64,000 bases of DNA from Gari tellinella. Taxonomy: Eukaryota; Mollusca; Bivalvia; Cardiida; Psammobiidae. Of this stretch, positions 1-10,226 are shown one piece after another. Below the pieces are notes generated by a model, which was not told where the DNA came from, ran no database searches, and saw only the letters and a list, made by a program, of their open reading frames with translations. Both the position numbers and the translations under genes were made by a program. Each line of letters begins with the position of its first letter. The first letter of the stretch is position 1. The stretch covers positions 39,788,189-39,852,188 of the forward strand of contig OV277869.1 of NCBI GenBank assembly GCA_922989275.2, in the 5' to 3' direction.

Positions 1-309
1 TCGTTGCTGTTTTAACTCTTTCAATATCATGAACCTATTTAAAATATACCCATGATATTTACAAACAGTGTAGACCCATACATGTATCAGAGGGATCCCC
101 TTTGCTAATTTAGACCAGCATTTATCAAACTTCGCAAACTTCCAAGGAGACTGGTTCATGTTTGGGAAATAAACGATCTACAAGGGAATCTAATAACCCA
201 CAATAGTTACTTAGTGTTGAAAGAGTTAAATAAACCACACGCAAACGCAATGCAATATTAAATGTAGAAAAAGCAATTTGTTTGAATAAGTTGACGACTT
301 GATTTAATC

Positions 310-449
310 AGAGTTGAAACAGTTTGGAGTCAGATCAACCGCCTGGTTACCCGGCGTCTGATCTGGCTCCTTACTGATTGCAACGGACAAATTAAATTTA
401 GTAGAAACGTGTTTTTTGTTAGGAAAGTACACTATTAGTATCCACTGTA
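310..449 (+). repeat. Degenerate family A remnant, core and right arm
   Basis: The core I half-sites GAAACAGTTTGGAG and CCCGGCGTCTGATCTGG are recognisable, followed by a decayed right arm ending TCCACTGTA. The left terminus is missing. It shares its terminal TA with the intact copy that follows. Bases 1-290 before it show nothing recognisable. Confidence 0.6.
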
Positions 450-698
450 CAGTGGAGAATCTGTTATTCTTTCCCGTTTAAACGCAAACGTACGCAAACG
501 CAAATAACTAAAACGTAGAAAAGAACAACTTTTGGACAATTCTGATAATTCTTGTTTATCTTGGTGGCAAACAGTTTGGAGCCTGATCAGACGCCGGGTT
601 ACCCGGCGTCTGATCTGGCTCCAAACTGTTTGCACTGCAAATAATAGTTTTAGCGCAAAACACGTTTATTGGGAAAGAATAACAGATTCTCCACTGTA
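448..698 (+). mobile_element. Family A MITE, near-complete
   Basis: The copy is bounded by TACAGTGGAGAA and TTCTCCACTGTA with TA at both ends. The CGTTTAAACGC arm comes first, then the core I palindrome around 575-630, then the CGCGTTTATTGGG-type arm. Both ends carry the CTGTTATTC / AACAGATTC subfamily-1 signature. Open frames crossing it on both strands are by-products of the palindrome, not genes. Confidence 0.92.
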
Positions 699-919
699 CA
701 ATGTTAACGGTAGTCTGTGGTTCCGAAAATAATAATAAGTATATGATGCCTAGCGTTGATAAATAAAATTATGGTCATAAAACCTCGATGAGCACGGTTA
801 GGCTGACACGAGTAATTTGCAACAGACCACTTAGTTTCAAATAAAATCCTTGATGGAAGATGATTGGCTGCACGCCGACATTATCTGAAATTGAGTTTGA
901 CTGTGGACGCGTAAAACTA

Positions 920-1411
920 CTAAGAATAACACGCTATTATTTCCCAAAAACATAACGCATTTGTGTTAAAACTATTATTGCAAACTTATTGGAGCTTGAT
1001 TAGACGCCGGTTTAACCATTTACCCTAATGCCTGTTTCTAGTTTTGAATACAGGTGAACACTAAAACCAGGCTGACAATAAAGCAGAATGCGCCTGTAGG
1101 GGCATCCTGCTTTACTTCAACCTGTTTTATGTAACAATCTGCTACAATGTACAAGTAAAATACAGAACATATTTATTTTGGTTCATGTTCATGACTGTAT
1201 AATTTTTAATTGTATTCTTCAGTGAGTTGGGGGGGATAAATTGAATATGCTGAAATACGCATCTATTGGGGAAAGGGTAAACAAACTGTTTGCCACTCAA
1301 ATTGCAAAAAAATGTTACTTTTTACAAACATTGTTACATTGTTTTTTTCTGTTTTTCAATTTATTACGTTTGCTTCTTTCAACAGAGAAAAATAGCGTCT
1401 TCTCCACTAAT
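920..1411 (-). mobile_element. Old family A copy split by a family B insertion
   Basis: The minus-type left arm (TATTTCCCAAAAACATAACG, then TTGCAAACTTATTGGAGC) reaches GACGCCGG at 1010, where a B element begins. The A right half resumes at 1282 with CAAACTGTTTGCCACTCAAA and ends near TCTTCTCCACTAATA. The insertion point is the centre of core I. Confidence 0.7.
1012..1281 (+). mobile_element. Family B MITE inside an A element
   Basis: It starts TTAACCATTTACCC with TGCCTGTTTCTAGTTTTGAA, carries the core II palindrome (CAGAATGCGCC near 1085) and ends at GGGGAAAGGGTAAA. A runs-of-G tract lies near 1228. It interrupts the core of the surrounding A element. Confidence 0.75.
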
Positions 1412-1558
1412 ACAGACCGAAACGCAAGTTTACACATTGCAGTAAAGTTTAGAAAATGAATGGTCAGAATAGTCGATAAGTTTTCCTTTTGTATGTTTTG
1501 ATGCGGTGCGTTTCGTTACGTTTGCGGTTAAACGGGAAGAATAACGTATTCTCCAATG
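1412..1558 (-). repeat. Family A right-half remnant
   Basis: The segment carries the AGTCGATAAGTTTTCCTTTT, GTTTGCGGTTAAACGGGAAG and ACGTATTCTCCA blocks of an old A copy in minus orientation. Core I and the left half are absent. Nothing recognisable lies between 1559 and 1714. Confidence 0.55.
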
Positions 1559-1714
1559 TTAGTTCCAGAACAGTCGCTGAGTACCTCTAGACTACATTCA
1601 CTTCATACAACTGGTTTTAGTGATCTTTACATGTATACTTAAGGTGTGTACATGTATAAACCACTACTGAAGCATATATACGTCATTTACTAATACATGT
1701 ACATGAAGTATACA

Positions 1715-1964
1715 TACAGTGGATAATCTGTTATTCTTTCCCGTTTAAACGCAAACGTACGCAAACGCAAAGCACTAAAACGTAGAAAAGAACAACTTTG
1801 GGACAATTCTGATATTTCATGTTTATCTTGGTGGCAAACAATTTGGAGCCTGATCAGACGCCGGGTTACCCGGCGTCTGATCTTGCTCCAAACTGTTTGT
1901 ATTGGAAATAATAGTTTTAGCGTAAACGCGTTTATTGGGAAAGAAAAACGTTTTCTCCACTGTA
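1715..1964 (+). mobile_element. Family A MITE, near-complete, hybrid ends
   Basis: TA is present at both ends and the length is 250 bp. The left end reads CAGTGGATAATCTG (subfamily 1) while the right end reads AACGTTTTCTCC (subfamily 2), so the two termini come from different subfamilies. The core I palindrome is near-perfect at about 1838-1895. Confidence 0.92.
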
Positions 1965-2060
1965 CTTCGTAAATAATAGAATAATACAGAAAATGTATTT
2001 AATATGATTCATTCCTACAACTGTATTTATATTACTATATATAAGGAAATATATGCTTGT

Positions 2061-2312
2061 TACAGCGGAGGATACGTTGTTATTCCTCAATAAACGCGTT
2101 TACGCTTAAACTTTTATTTCTAATACAAACAGCTTGAAGCCAGATCAGACGCCGGGTAACCCGGCGTCTGATCAGGCTCCAAACTATTTGCCAATCAGAT
2201 TAAAATAAATCGTGCGAAATGTCAAAAACATATCATTTTCTACATTTGACGCTATGCTATGCGTTTCGTTTTGCGTTTAAACGGAAGAAAATAATGCCCC
2301 CCCCCCACTGTA
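2061..2312 (-). mobile_element. Family A MITE, older copy
   Basis: The left end is TACAGCGGAGGATACG. The CAATAAACGCGTTTACGCTT arm comes first, so orientation is minus. Core I is clear with CGGGTAACCCGGCG at the centre. A run of nine C has replaced part of the right terminal repeat just before CACTGTA. Confidence 0.88.
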
Positions 2313-2712
2313 CATAAATAATAAAAACTATATACAGAAATTGTATCTAATATGATTCATTCCAACTGCATTTATATTACTATATAATAGGAAATATATG
2401 CTTCTGTTATTTACTTCATAACATCCTCAGATAGATGTACCAGAGAATTAGTAGATTGTTGGGTTTTCTAGGTAACGAAACTATCTAATAAATCAAACAA
2501 TAAATACTCATTTAGTGAAGTATCTTGGCACAAGTAATTTGTTTTTGAATGTCTGAAATATGATTTATTTTATTCGCAAAAAAACCCACACGCGCAAATT
2601 TGAGTTACCATAGCCATGTTGAAATGTCATCGGCCTTAGATACAATGTAGCTAGTCTTCAAATAAATCAAGATGAGTTTCAAATCCACTTTGAAATGAAA
2701 GACACATAAATT
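2313..2712. other. Stretch without recognised element
   Basis: AT-rich sequence with no TIR, core or plausible exon seen. The first 80 bases repeat almost word for word the bases after the A copy ending at 1964 (an AATAATA...CAGAAA.TGTAT..AATATGATTCATTCC pattern), which suggests a local duplication of A plus flank. Confidence 0.4.
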
Positions 2713-2790
2713 GCAATCTTACAGTTTTGATCCTGATCAGACGCCGGGTTACCCCAGCGTCTAATCGGGATCAAAGCTGTTTACAAATGG
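2713..2790. repeat. Isolated core I palindrome
   Basis: CAGTTTTGATCCTGATCAGA and CGTCTAATCGGGATCAAAGC form an imperfect palindrome of the C-type core (GATCC rather than GAGCC). No A or C termini were found around it. A second shorter one, with GATACAGATGAGACGCCG, lies at 2905-2960. Confidence 0.6.
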
Positions 2791-3324
2791 TACAAAAGAA
2801 TTGTATAAGTTGAAGTATGCATGGTGCATTTGTGGTTAAGTATGTATCATCGAAACTGTTAACTTTTTTTTCTTAAGTGCGAATAGGTTTTTATCTACAC
2901 AAATAACTTGGATACAGATGAGACGCCGACTCTCATCTGGATCCAATCAGTTTGAAACTCGGGTAACATATAAATATCTATATCTTGTAAAACAACATTA
3001 CGAAAAAGTAACATATTCAGGATTGCTGCAAACCGATTTTTCGTTTCCATGTGAAAGATATTTCAAAGAATTAAAGGTTAATTGAATAATGAGCAATTAT
3101 GACTTGAATGGATGCTGTAGGGTGATAGGTTTATGGTTTGTAATTACGCAAAGGAATTTTCTTTAAAGAGGATGCCATTTGTGCACGGTTGTCACGTGCA
3201 TATTTTATTTTATAGCCGCTCTAGTAGAAAAGCTGGTGCTATGCAATTGAGCATGCAATGTTATTTGAAATCAATGCACCTGCAATTTAGGTGACGACAA
3301 CCAGATAATCAACGTTATGCAGTG

Positions 3325-3510
3325 TACAGTGAACGTTGTAATTTCCCCTTTAAAAGCAAACAAACTGCCTTTAAACGTAATCCACGACAACTTTCGACAG
3401 TTATGGTGTCTAATCTGACTCTAAACTATTTGCAATTGAAAAAGAAATGACTTTAGCGTAAACGCGTTTATTGGGAAAGTATGTATACATGTAACGTCCT
3501 TTCAACTGTA
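3325..3510 (+). mobile_element. Internally deleted family A MITE
   Basis: Termini TACAGTGAACGTTG and CCTTTCAACTGTA are present, as are parts of both arms. The left side of core I is lost, leaving only CTCTAAACTATTTGCAATTG. The length is 186 bp. Confidence 0.7.
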
Positions 3511-4147
3511 CATACATGTATATGCAGTATAGTCTCAAAGTATGGCCACTAGAACGAGATAATTAATAGTGTTGAAGTGGTAAATCGCAAATATAGAAAA
3601 TACAGTCTAACACATGCCATTTCAAGTCAGCAAACTGGAAACGGGAAACTACTGATTTATGAAAAGCAATCACAGTACGCACTGTCTCAAGTCTGTAATG
3701 TCACCGTTTGGCAATTCAAATTTAGAATTTACTGTTACTTATCACCTATTTCATATGTTAAAACTAAAGATTGGACACTTTCAGCTGTAAACTATGAACA
3801 ATTTATTGATGTACTCGAGATTTTATAGTAGGTCCCACGTAAATTTGCAAAGTTGTAGGAATATTTGACAGCGCCATCATAGTTTACAATCGTCGTCGCC
3901 AGAACTGTTTTTACTCATTCAGCCCTGACACTTTTAATGGAGTATTCCTGTTGTCAAATAAGTACATTTTATAGTCCATTGACCACAATTTAGTGTTGTT
4001 TTCTGCATAAAATTATATTGCAAAATGACAACGAGTCTAAAACATGACCAGAAGCCTTTTCACGAAGCCACCTAAAAAGGGCTGTCACTACATGTATCTA
4101 CAAGCACAACATTGTAAATGACAAGTATACTCATCGCTATGATGCCA
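3511..4147. other. Stretch without recognised element
   Basis: It contains an open frame of 83 codons (3577-3828) with no recognisable domain and no splice or initiation context. I regard it as chance. Confidence 0.4.
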
Positions 4148-5776
4148 CGCAAGCTAAGGTGGCACAACGACGTAACGTCAAATTGCGTCAAATAATGAGG
4201 GGTTTTACGTCAAATATGTACAGTCGCACATGTATATAAATAGAACTATTTCTGTTATAATTTACTTTCAGCATATTATAGTTAATGTAAACACATACGG
4301 CATATGATTAACTGAGCGTTCTGCATCACGTTAAATGTGTATCTGAATGATAGAAAAAACTGCTGCATTAGACCTGGCCACGGTCCAAGGTGATAAAGAG
4401 TTTAGTTTGAGTTGAGTCTGAGATCGTTCTCAAGTATTTGTTCATTCAGATTTGAGCTTTTGAAAACCGAGTTACCGAATGCTTGAAAACAGTTTCAGAT
4501 TCAGAGCAAACTCTTATTGACATTTGGGCTTGGATATATGATAGAAGCTTAAAGCAGGATGTAAATAAAGCGGAAGCGCCTTAATGCGCATCTTGCTTTA
4601 CATTCAATCTGTTTTAAGTGGTAACATATCGTCAATACTAAAATCAGATTTAAAGGATTTAAGACAGAGATTTCAGAATTCGCCTATGTATATAGTCTGA
4701 TATCTGACTTTTTCTATATATGACTTTTTTGCGGGAACAGTTGCTTTAAAAAAACTTAACTCACTGAACTAAGCTTTGGTGAAACAAGTTATTGGTCAGA
4801 GCTTGTAAATAATTCCCATGTATAACGTTATGACCGGGTTTGAATTCTGAACCCCATTTATCACGACACAGTTTGCGCAGTCTAACTTTATTGAGACGGC
4901 TATCTCCTGATCTCAGACGCCTGGAAACAACATAATTATACTAAAATGCGCCTGACGTTATTAACGTCAAAACCAGTAGGTGTGACATTTTCCTCCACAC
5001 AGATAATCCTCGATTTAAAAATTACCTGTTATTCGATTTACTTAAGATTCGCAGTGCTTAAACTAGAGAAAAACCCAATTATGTCATTTTATTTTGAAAT
5101 CAATAATCTACGTCCGTCATGCATATTAACCACTGCTAATATTTGCATTACGAATAAAACCGTTTAATTTTAAAAAGTGTGACATTTTCCTCCACACACG
5201 TTTTCAGTGATTTTATAAAAAGTTTATACGCGAAATAAACATGCTTACGTCTGCGGCAATAAAAGAAAAACCCAATTTTATGGTTAAAATTTAAAGCCTC
5301 TCCAAGTAAAATAAATGCTTAAAAAGCTTACCATCGCCGCGTTGATGTTAGAAAAACGCCGTTTTTCTTACGTCTCACAAATTGTAACAGTAGATAAAAT
5401 GCATTAGTTCTACGTCGTCTTTAAAAATAACGCTTTCTCCTCTCGGGATTTTAAATGATGTCACATTTAGATCGTCGTTCATACTTTTCCCGGTCAAAAT
5501 CGTATACGGTTATTTTGTAATCGACTTGAGACAACAGAGAGACGAGTTGAAGTGTTACGTCTCACGCGACCTTTTTTCTGAAAAGTTAAACAGTTTCTTC
5601 CTCGTTAGTCGCTACTGATCGATTATACGAAAAAAGTAATTATACCATAGCATACACCTATTTAAAATGAACAGTTTGATGTATAATGTTATGCATTTAT
5701 CTTTTAAATTGTTTCAAAGGTAGCTGGCATGCTCCACCTGGCAAGCGCTTTTGACGTTGTGCCACCTTAGCTTGCG
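4148..5776. mobile_element. Element T: 1.6 kb non-autonomous DNA transposon with 22-bp TIRs
   Basis: A 22-base sequence containing GCAAGCTAAGGTGGCACAAC at 4148 is repeated inverted and perfectly at 5755-5776. The interior is AT-rich with no transposase-like frame. It contains a core II palindrome (4545-4625) and two direct copies, about 197 bp apart, of GTGACATTTTCCTCCACACA (4980 and 5176), each followed later by AGAAAAACCCAATTT-like sequence. No clear target duplication was found beside the TIRs. Confidence 0.65.
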
Positions 5777-5799
5777 CTACGTCGCTAGGATCGAATGTG

Positions 5800-5953
5800 T
5801 AACAGCGGATAATACGTTATTTTTTTCCGTTTAAACACAAACAGATCACAAACGTAGTACACTAAAATGGAGAAAATGACAGTTTGACAATTTTTACTAT
5901 TTGTCTTAATCTAAGTGGCAAACAATTTGGAGTCTGATCAGACGCCGATAATG
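5800..5953 (+). mobile_element. Truncated family A MITE, left half
   Basis: It begins TAACAGCGGATAATACG, carries the CGTTTAAACAC arm and runs into GGAGTCTGATCAGACGCCGA, where it stops at the middle of core I. Confidence 0.75.
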
Positions 5954-6540
5954 TACATGTATGAATATGCGTCATAATAATATGTTCATAACAAATGGTA
6001 GTTTAAAACATTCTGCTTTGCTTTGAGGTTACGGAACACCAAATATACCGGAAATGCTACATGGTCCAGCTCAAAGATAGTTCCCCGAGATACATGTACG
6101 AGTATAGTGCAAACTTGTTTGGCCTCAAAATGGCATTTTGTCACAAGATATGCACTGTTTTTCGCTTTCGATGTACTAAATAGGTGCCAGAGAATAGATA
6201 CAAGGCATTTCTGTTATTCTGTTTATGTAGAAATTATGTGGGCTGAAGTGACAGTACCTTTTTTAGCCGGACGCTCTGTCAAAAGGTAGCTAAACACAAG
6301 TCATGTCATTGAAGTCATACATGTAATATTGTTCTTACATAACACATGACGCCCTGTTTTTTCTTCATTGTTCAGTTGTGCATGAATGTATCTTTGGGGA
6401 AAGCAAAGAGTTGTACCAGGCTAGGCTGTTAAAATTGAAAAATGTTGACCTTGAAAATGACACATTTTATATGAATAGGTGTTCCATACCCTTGAGCCAA
6501 TGTTCAAAACGGTAAACAAACTCTGAGGGAAATTGTTTTA
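5954..6540. other. Stretch without recognised element
   Basis: An 88-codon plus frame (6023-6289) shows no domain and no hydrophobic or repetitive pattern. No TIR or core is present. It is left unannotated. Confidence 0.4.
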
Positions 6541-7075
6541 AGATAGATAGATAGATATTTCATTTCTATTTGTACATAGTACATCGTCATCAATATCATA
6601 CAAAGCATTATTACTACATATAGGTCACATCTCTATCATTTCATATTCATTCACAAAAAAACCAAAGGAAATCATACAAATATTTCTACACTTGTATAAT
6701 CAGTTTACTAATTAAATACACTGTTCAAGATGTGTAGTTTGAGATGACTCACGTAGTAGAGTACACTAAACTATTTCTCCTGTTAAAAGCATATTTAATG
6801 TAAAGAGCAAGGTTGATCAGTTCCTGACTATTTTGGCTGTGAAGTAATTGACAAAACTTTATAAAGTTTGGTCTTGCATAAAAATATGTTTTGATATATT
6901 TCTTACGGATGACTTCTAAAGTTTTACAGATAAAAATAAAGTGATATTCGTCTTCAATATCACGACACTCGCAAAAGTTAAAATATCTTTCATTTCTTGC
7001 GATTATGTTTCTACCATACCTACCAGTTTCAATTCTTAAGGAATAAGTTCTATGGTCTTTACGAAGCATTTACTG
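6541..7075 (-). mobile_element. 5'-truncated non-LTR retrotransposon, C-terminal end and 3' tail
   Basis: The minus frame 6749-7069 encodes 106 residues. In order these are a basic stretch (LRKDHRTYSLRIETGRYGRN), a Cys-x-Cys...His-x4-Cys cluster (FCECRDIEDEYHFIFICKTL) and a leucine/tyrosine-rich tail. This is the pattern after the reverse transcriptase in CR1/L2-like LINEs of invertebrates. Downstream on the minus strand is an AT-rich 3' region ending in an (ATCT)n tract at 6541-6556, which is typical of LINE tails. The fragment lacks endonuclease and reverse transcriptase and is dead. Clade assignment is from memory of the family and is tentative. Confidence 0.75.
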
Positions 7076-7255
7076 CCGGTTCCATGAAGTGTTTCGTTTT
7101 CCTCACAGGTGCGAATATGTATTAATGGCTTACATATCACATTTAGAAACCGTATTTTATGTTTCTTTGAGCTGGTCTACAGGCATTAACGACACTTTGG
7201 CATATTTGTTACTGCAACATTCTTATCTTTATAAGCCTGTGCGTTACACTATACG

Positions 7256-7500
7256 CTACAGTGCTTCCTCCTTATATCGGCCCTCTGAACAACGAGTCAC
7301 TCCTTACAACAACACTTCCCGCTGTTTATTCAACAAAATATTAATGTCTAACGCTTTCATTGCTGCAAGATCGTCTGCTTAAACTTCTCGTGTGCTGTTG
7401 TTTTCTTCAAAGTTCCGTTTTTCACATTTTGACAGAAAAAAAACATAAAGACGAGTGACAAACAGTTCTCTACCAGATCAGACATGCGTATTTTACATGT
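7256..7500. mobile_element. Family D MITE fragment
   Basis: It starts TACAGTGCTTCCTCCTTATA, continues with CTAACGCTTTCATTGCTGCA and CGTCTGCTTAAA, and reaches CGAGTGACAAACAGTTCTCT at the start of core I. The second half is missing. Confidence 0.7.
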
Positions 7501-7518
7501 ATGAAATATCCGTTTTCG

Positions 7519-7768
7519 TACAGTGGAGAAAACGTTATTCTTTCCTGTTTAAACGCAAACGTACGCAAACGCAAAGCACTAAAACGTAGAAAAGTGCAAC
7601 TTTTGGACAATTCTGATAATTCATGTTAATCTTGGTGGCAAACAGTTTGGAGCCAGATCAGACGCCTGGTTACCCGGCGTCTGATCTTGCTCCAAACTGT
7701 TTGTACTGCAAATAACAGTTTTAGCGTAAACGCGTTTATTGGGAACGAATAACGTTTTCTCCACTGTT
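7519..7768 (+). mobile_element. Family A MITE, near-complete
   Basis: It runs from TACAGTGGAGAAAACG to AACGTTTTCTCCACTGTTA, subfamily 2 at both ends. Core I is intact except CCTGG for CCGGG on the left side. The right-hand TA has changed. Confidence 0.92.
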
Positions 7769-7814
7769 ACAGTAAATATTAACGTCCTCTCCATTGTACA
7801 ATTGTTTGGCAGAG

Positions 7815-8063
7815 TACAGCAGAGAAGACATTAATGTTCCCAATAAACGCGTTTACGCTTAAACTATTATTTCCATTGCAAACAGTTTGGAGCCAGATTA
7901 GACGCCGGAAAATCCGGAGTCTGATCAGGCTTCAAACTCCTTGCTTCTCAGAATAAAAAAAAGACTATGGATTGTCATTAAGTTGTCATTTTCTCCATCT
8001 CATTCCAATGCGTTTGCGTTTCGTTTGCGTTTACACGGGAAAGAATAACGTATTCTCCACTGA
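7815..8063 (-). mobile_element. Family A MITE, near-complete, old subfamily
   Basis: The left end is TACAGCAGAGAAGACATTAA and the right end ACGTATTCTCCACTGAA. The arm GCGTTTCGTTTGCGTTTACA is the GAAACGCAAACG-type of the older subfamily. Core I has GGAAAATCCGGAGTC at its centre. Confidence 0.88.
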
Positions 8064-8183
8064 ACTATCACAAGAGACGAATTACTTTGACAGTACTACA
8101 TGTATTACATGTACTTGTTCCGCAAAAATGGAAAATAAGTATGTTTTGCTGTTGTTCAGTAATTAGCCAAGAATAGCAATTTG

Positions 8184-8410
8184 TACAGTGAAGAAGATGT
8201 TATTCTTCCAAATAAACGTATTTATGCTTAAAAAATCTAACCAATACAAACAGTTTGGAGCCGGATTAGACGCCGGGTAACCAAACGTCTGGTCAGGCTC
8301 CAAATTGTTTGCCACCTAGTTTGGAATGAATCGTCAGAAAATTGAAAAAAAGTAATTTTCACGTTTTATTTGTGTTGCGTTTGCGTTTCGTTTGCTGTTG
8401 AACGGGCATG
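8184..8410 (-). mobile_element. Family A MITE, right end lost
   Basis: It starts TACAGTGAAGAAGATG, has the minus arm order and core I, and ends at TTGAACGGGCATGAAA without the terminal TTCTCCACTG. Confidence 0.85.
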
Positions 8411-8419
8411 AAATACATG

Positions 8420-8669
8420 TATAGTGGAGAATCTGTTATTCTTTCCCTATAAACACGTTTACGCTAAAACTATTATTTGCAGTGCAAACAGTTTGGAGCC
8501 AGATCAGACGCCGGGTAACCCGGCGTCTGATCAGGCTCCAAACTGTTTGCCACCAAGATAAACAAGAATTATCAGAATTGTCCAAAAGTTGTTCTTTTCT
8601 ACGTTTTAGTGCTTTGCGTTTGCGTACGTTTGCGTTTAAACGGGAAAGAATAACAGATTCTCCACTGTA
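8420..8669 (-). mobile_element. Family A MITE, near-complete, young
   Basis: It runs from TATAGTGGAGAATCTG to AACAGATTCTCCACTGTA, 250 bp, subfamily 1. The core I palindrome is essentially perfect (8490-8550). It is almost identical to several other copies, suggesting recent spread. Confidence 0.93.
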
Positions 8670-9012
8670 CGCCTTCCTCACTGTAGGCAGTGTTTGTCGG
8701 TTAAATTTGGGCGGTTATCAAATAGAACGCTTTTCAAATGTAGGAGTAATGGTCACATTTAAATACAATAAAATGAATGGTTATGTTAGACTGATACCGT
8801 AGATCTTATGCAGCAACAGCATCAAATGGAAGTGTTATAGCACTTCTATCTATTAACAATTATAGAAGACTTATTACAATGTACTACCAAGTAAATTTCA
8901 CCGACTTTTTGAAACGGAGTTACATGTACACCAAATCAGACGCCCGGTATCTCGGTAACCAAACTGTGTGACACTTCAATGAGTGTTTCTTCACTCAAAA
9001 TATCTCACTTAT
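8670..9012. other. Mostly unrecognised, with a faint core I remnant
   Basis: Only ACCAAATCAGACGCCCGG near 8930 with CCAAACTGTGTGACAC resembles core I. No termini were found. Confidence 0.4.
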
Positions 9013-9340
9013 ACAAACATGTTGGCAGTGAAAGGGTTAATACATGTACAGTGGAGAAAACGTTATTCTTTCCCGTTTAAACGCAAACGTACGCAAGCGC
9101 ACGCAAACGCAAACTACTAAAACGTAGAAAAGTGCAACTTTTGAACAATTCTGATAATTGATGTTAATCTTGGTGGCAAACAGTTTGGAGCCTGATCAGA
9201 CGCCGGGTTACCCGGCGTCTGATCTTGCTCCAAACTGTTTGCACTGCAAATAACAGTTTAAGCGTAAACGCGTTTATTGGGAAAGAATAACATATTCTCC
9301 ACTGTACATGTATTAACCCTTTCACTGCCAACATGTTTGT
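9013..9340. repeat. 34-bp perfect inverted repeat flanking an A element
   Basis: Bases 9013-9046 and 9307-9340 are exact reverse complements (34 of 34). They contain GGCAGTGAAAGGGTTAA, which is a family C terminus, and end in ATACATG / CATGTAT. The A copy 9047-9306 lies exactly between them, so its target was the centre of an existing palindrome. Confidence 0.85.
9047..9306 (+). mobile_element. Family A MITE, near-complete, 260 bp
   Basis: It runs from TACAGTGGAGAAAACG to AACATATTCTCCACTGTA. An extra GCACGCAAAC unit in the left arm makes it 10 bp longer than its relatives. Core I is near-perfect. Confidence 0.93.
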
Positions 9341-9556
9341 GAAGTTCTTACCCCTTCACCGTTTCATTGCCATCTGTTTGTTTTGCTGTCTGCAATAGCG
9401 TTTCAAAGTAGCTTTTAAGGCAGTATCACTGACAAAATGTCGATACGAGTGTCAAACAGTTTGGACCCTGATAAGACACCGCATTACGCGGCGTCTGAAC
9501 AGGATCAAAACTGTTTGTAAAGCGCTTTAAAGCGTCATTGAGAGTGACAGGGTAAA
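9313..9556 (-). mobile_element. Family C MITE
   Basis: It starts TTAACCCTTTCACTGCC and has the inner TTACCCCTTCACCG repeat and the CTGTCTGCAATAGCG arm. Core I is of the GGACCCTGA / AGGATCAAAACTG type. It ends GAGAGTGACAGGGTAAAA. TTAA is intact on the left and mutated on the right. Confidence 0.85.
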
Positions 9557-9643
9557 ACAATAACATCGCGATGTTTTGCATACAGTATTACATGTAATAA
9601 CAGCCTCTCATTTTGTGTTACATATATACATGTACATGTACAT

Positions 9644-9670
9644 ACAGTAAAACCCTTTTATTACGACTAC
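9644..9670. mobile_element. Family E left end, cut by a family B insertion
   Basis: TACAGTAAAACCCTTTTATT followed by ACGACTAC matches the E terminus (compare 59458). In E the next bases are TTAA, exactly where the B element begins. The rest of this E copy was not recognised. Confidence 0.65.
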
Positions 9671-9956
9671 TTAACCCTTTACCCAATAGAAACGCTTTTA
9701 GCGGATATGATTTATTCATCCGCTGAAGAAAATAGTCCCGTTTTAATCAGTAATGAAAATGTATTATAGGGAATATTTTCTATATTATAGCACATGATAG
9801 CTTAAAGCAGGCTGAAAGTAAAGCAGAATGCGCCCTAAGGCGCATTCTGCTTTACTTTCAACCTGCTTTAAGTAGTCACCTATCTTAAGTACTAGAAATA
9901 GCTTTAATAGTCACCTATCTTAAGTACTAGAAATAGGCTATCAGGTAAAGGGTTAA
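9671..9956 (-). mobile_element. Family B MITE, complete, TTAA at both ends
   Basis: TTAACCCTTTACCC at the left and GGTAAAGGGTTAA at the right enclose a near-perfect core II palindrome (9800-9880). The segment CACCTATCTTAAGTACTAGA is duplicated in tandem at 9887 and 9911. It sits at the TTAA of an E left end. Confidence 0.92.
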
Positions 9957-9976
9957 ATGAAAGCTTATTGATTATA

Positions 9977-10226
9977 TACAGTGGAGAATCTGTTATTCCT
10001 TCCCGTTTAAACGCAAACGTACGCAAACGCAATGCACTAAAACGTAGAAAAGAACAACTTTTGGACAATTCTGATAATTCTTGTTTATCTTGGTGGCAAA
10101 CAGTTTGAAGCCTGATCAGACGCCGGGTTACCCGGCGTCTGATCTGGCTCCAAACTGTTTGCAATGTAAATAATAGTTTTAGCGTAAACGCGTTTATTGG
10201 GAAACAATAACACATTCTCCGCTGTA
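9977..10226 (+). mobile_element. Family A MITE, near-complete
   Basis: It runs from TACAGTGGAGAATCTG to AACACATTCTCCGCTGTA and is 250 bp. Core I has GAAGCC on the left and GGCTCC on the right. The left part is subfamily 1. Confidence 0.92.

Noticed and set aside
3577..3828. 83-codon frame as a short gene
   Set aside because: It is a single frame in AT-rich DNA with no domain, no signal peptide and no splice signals in phase.
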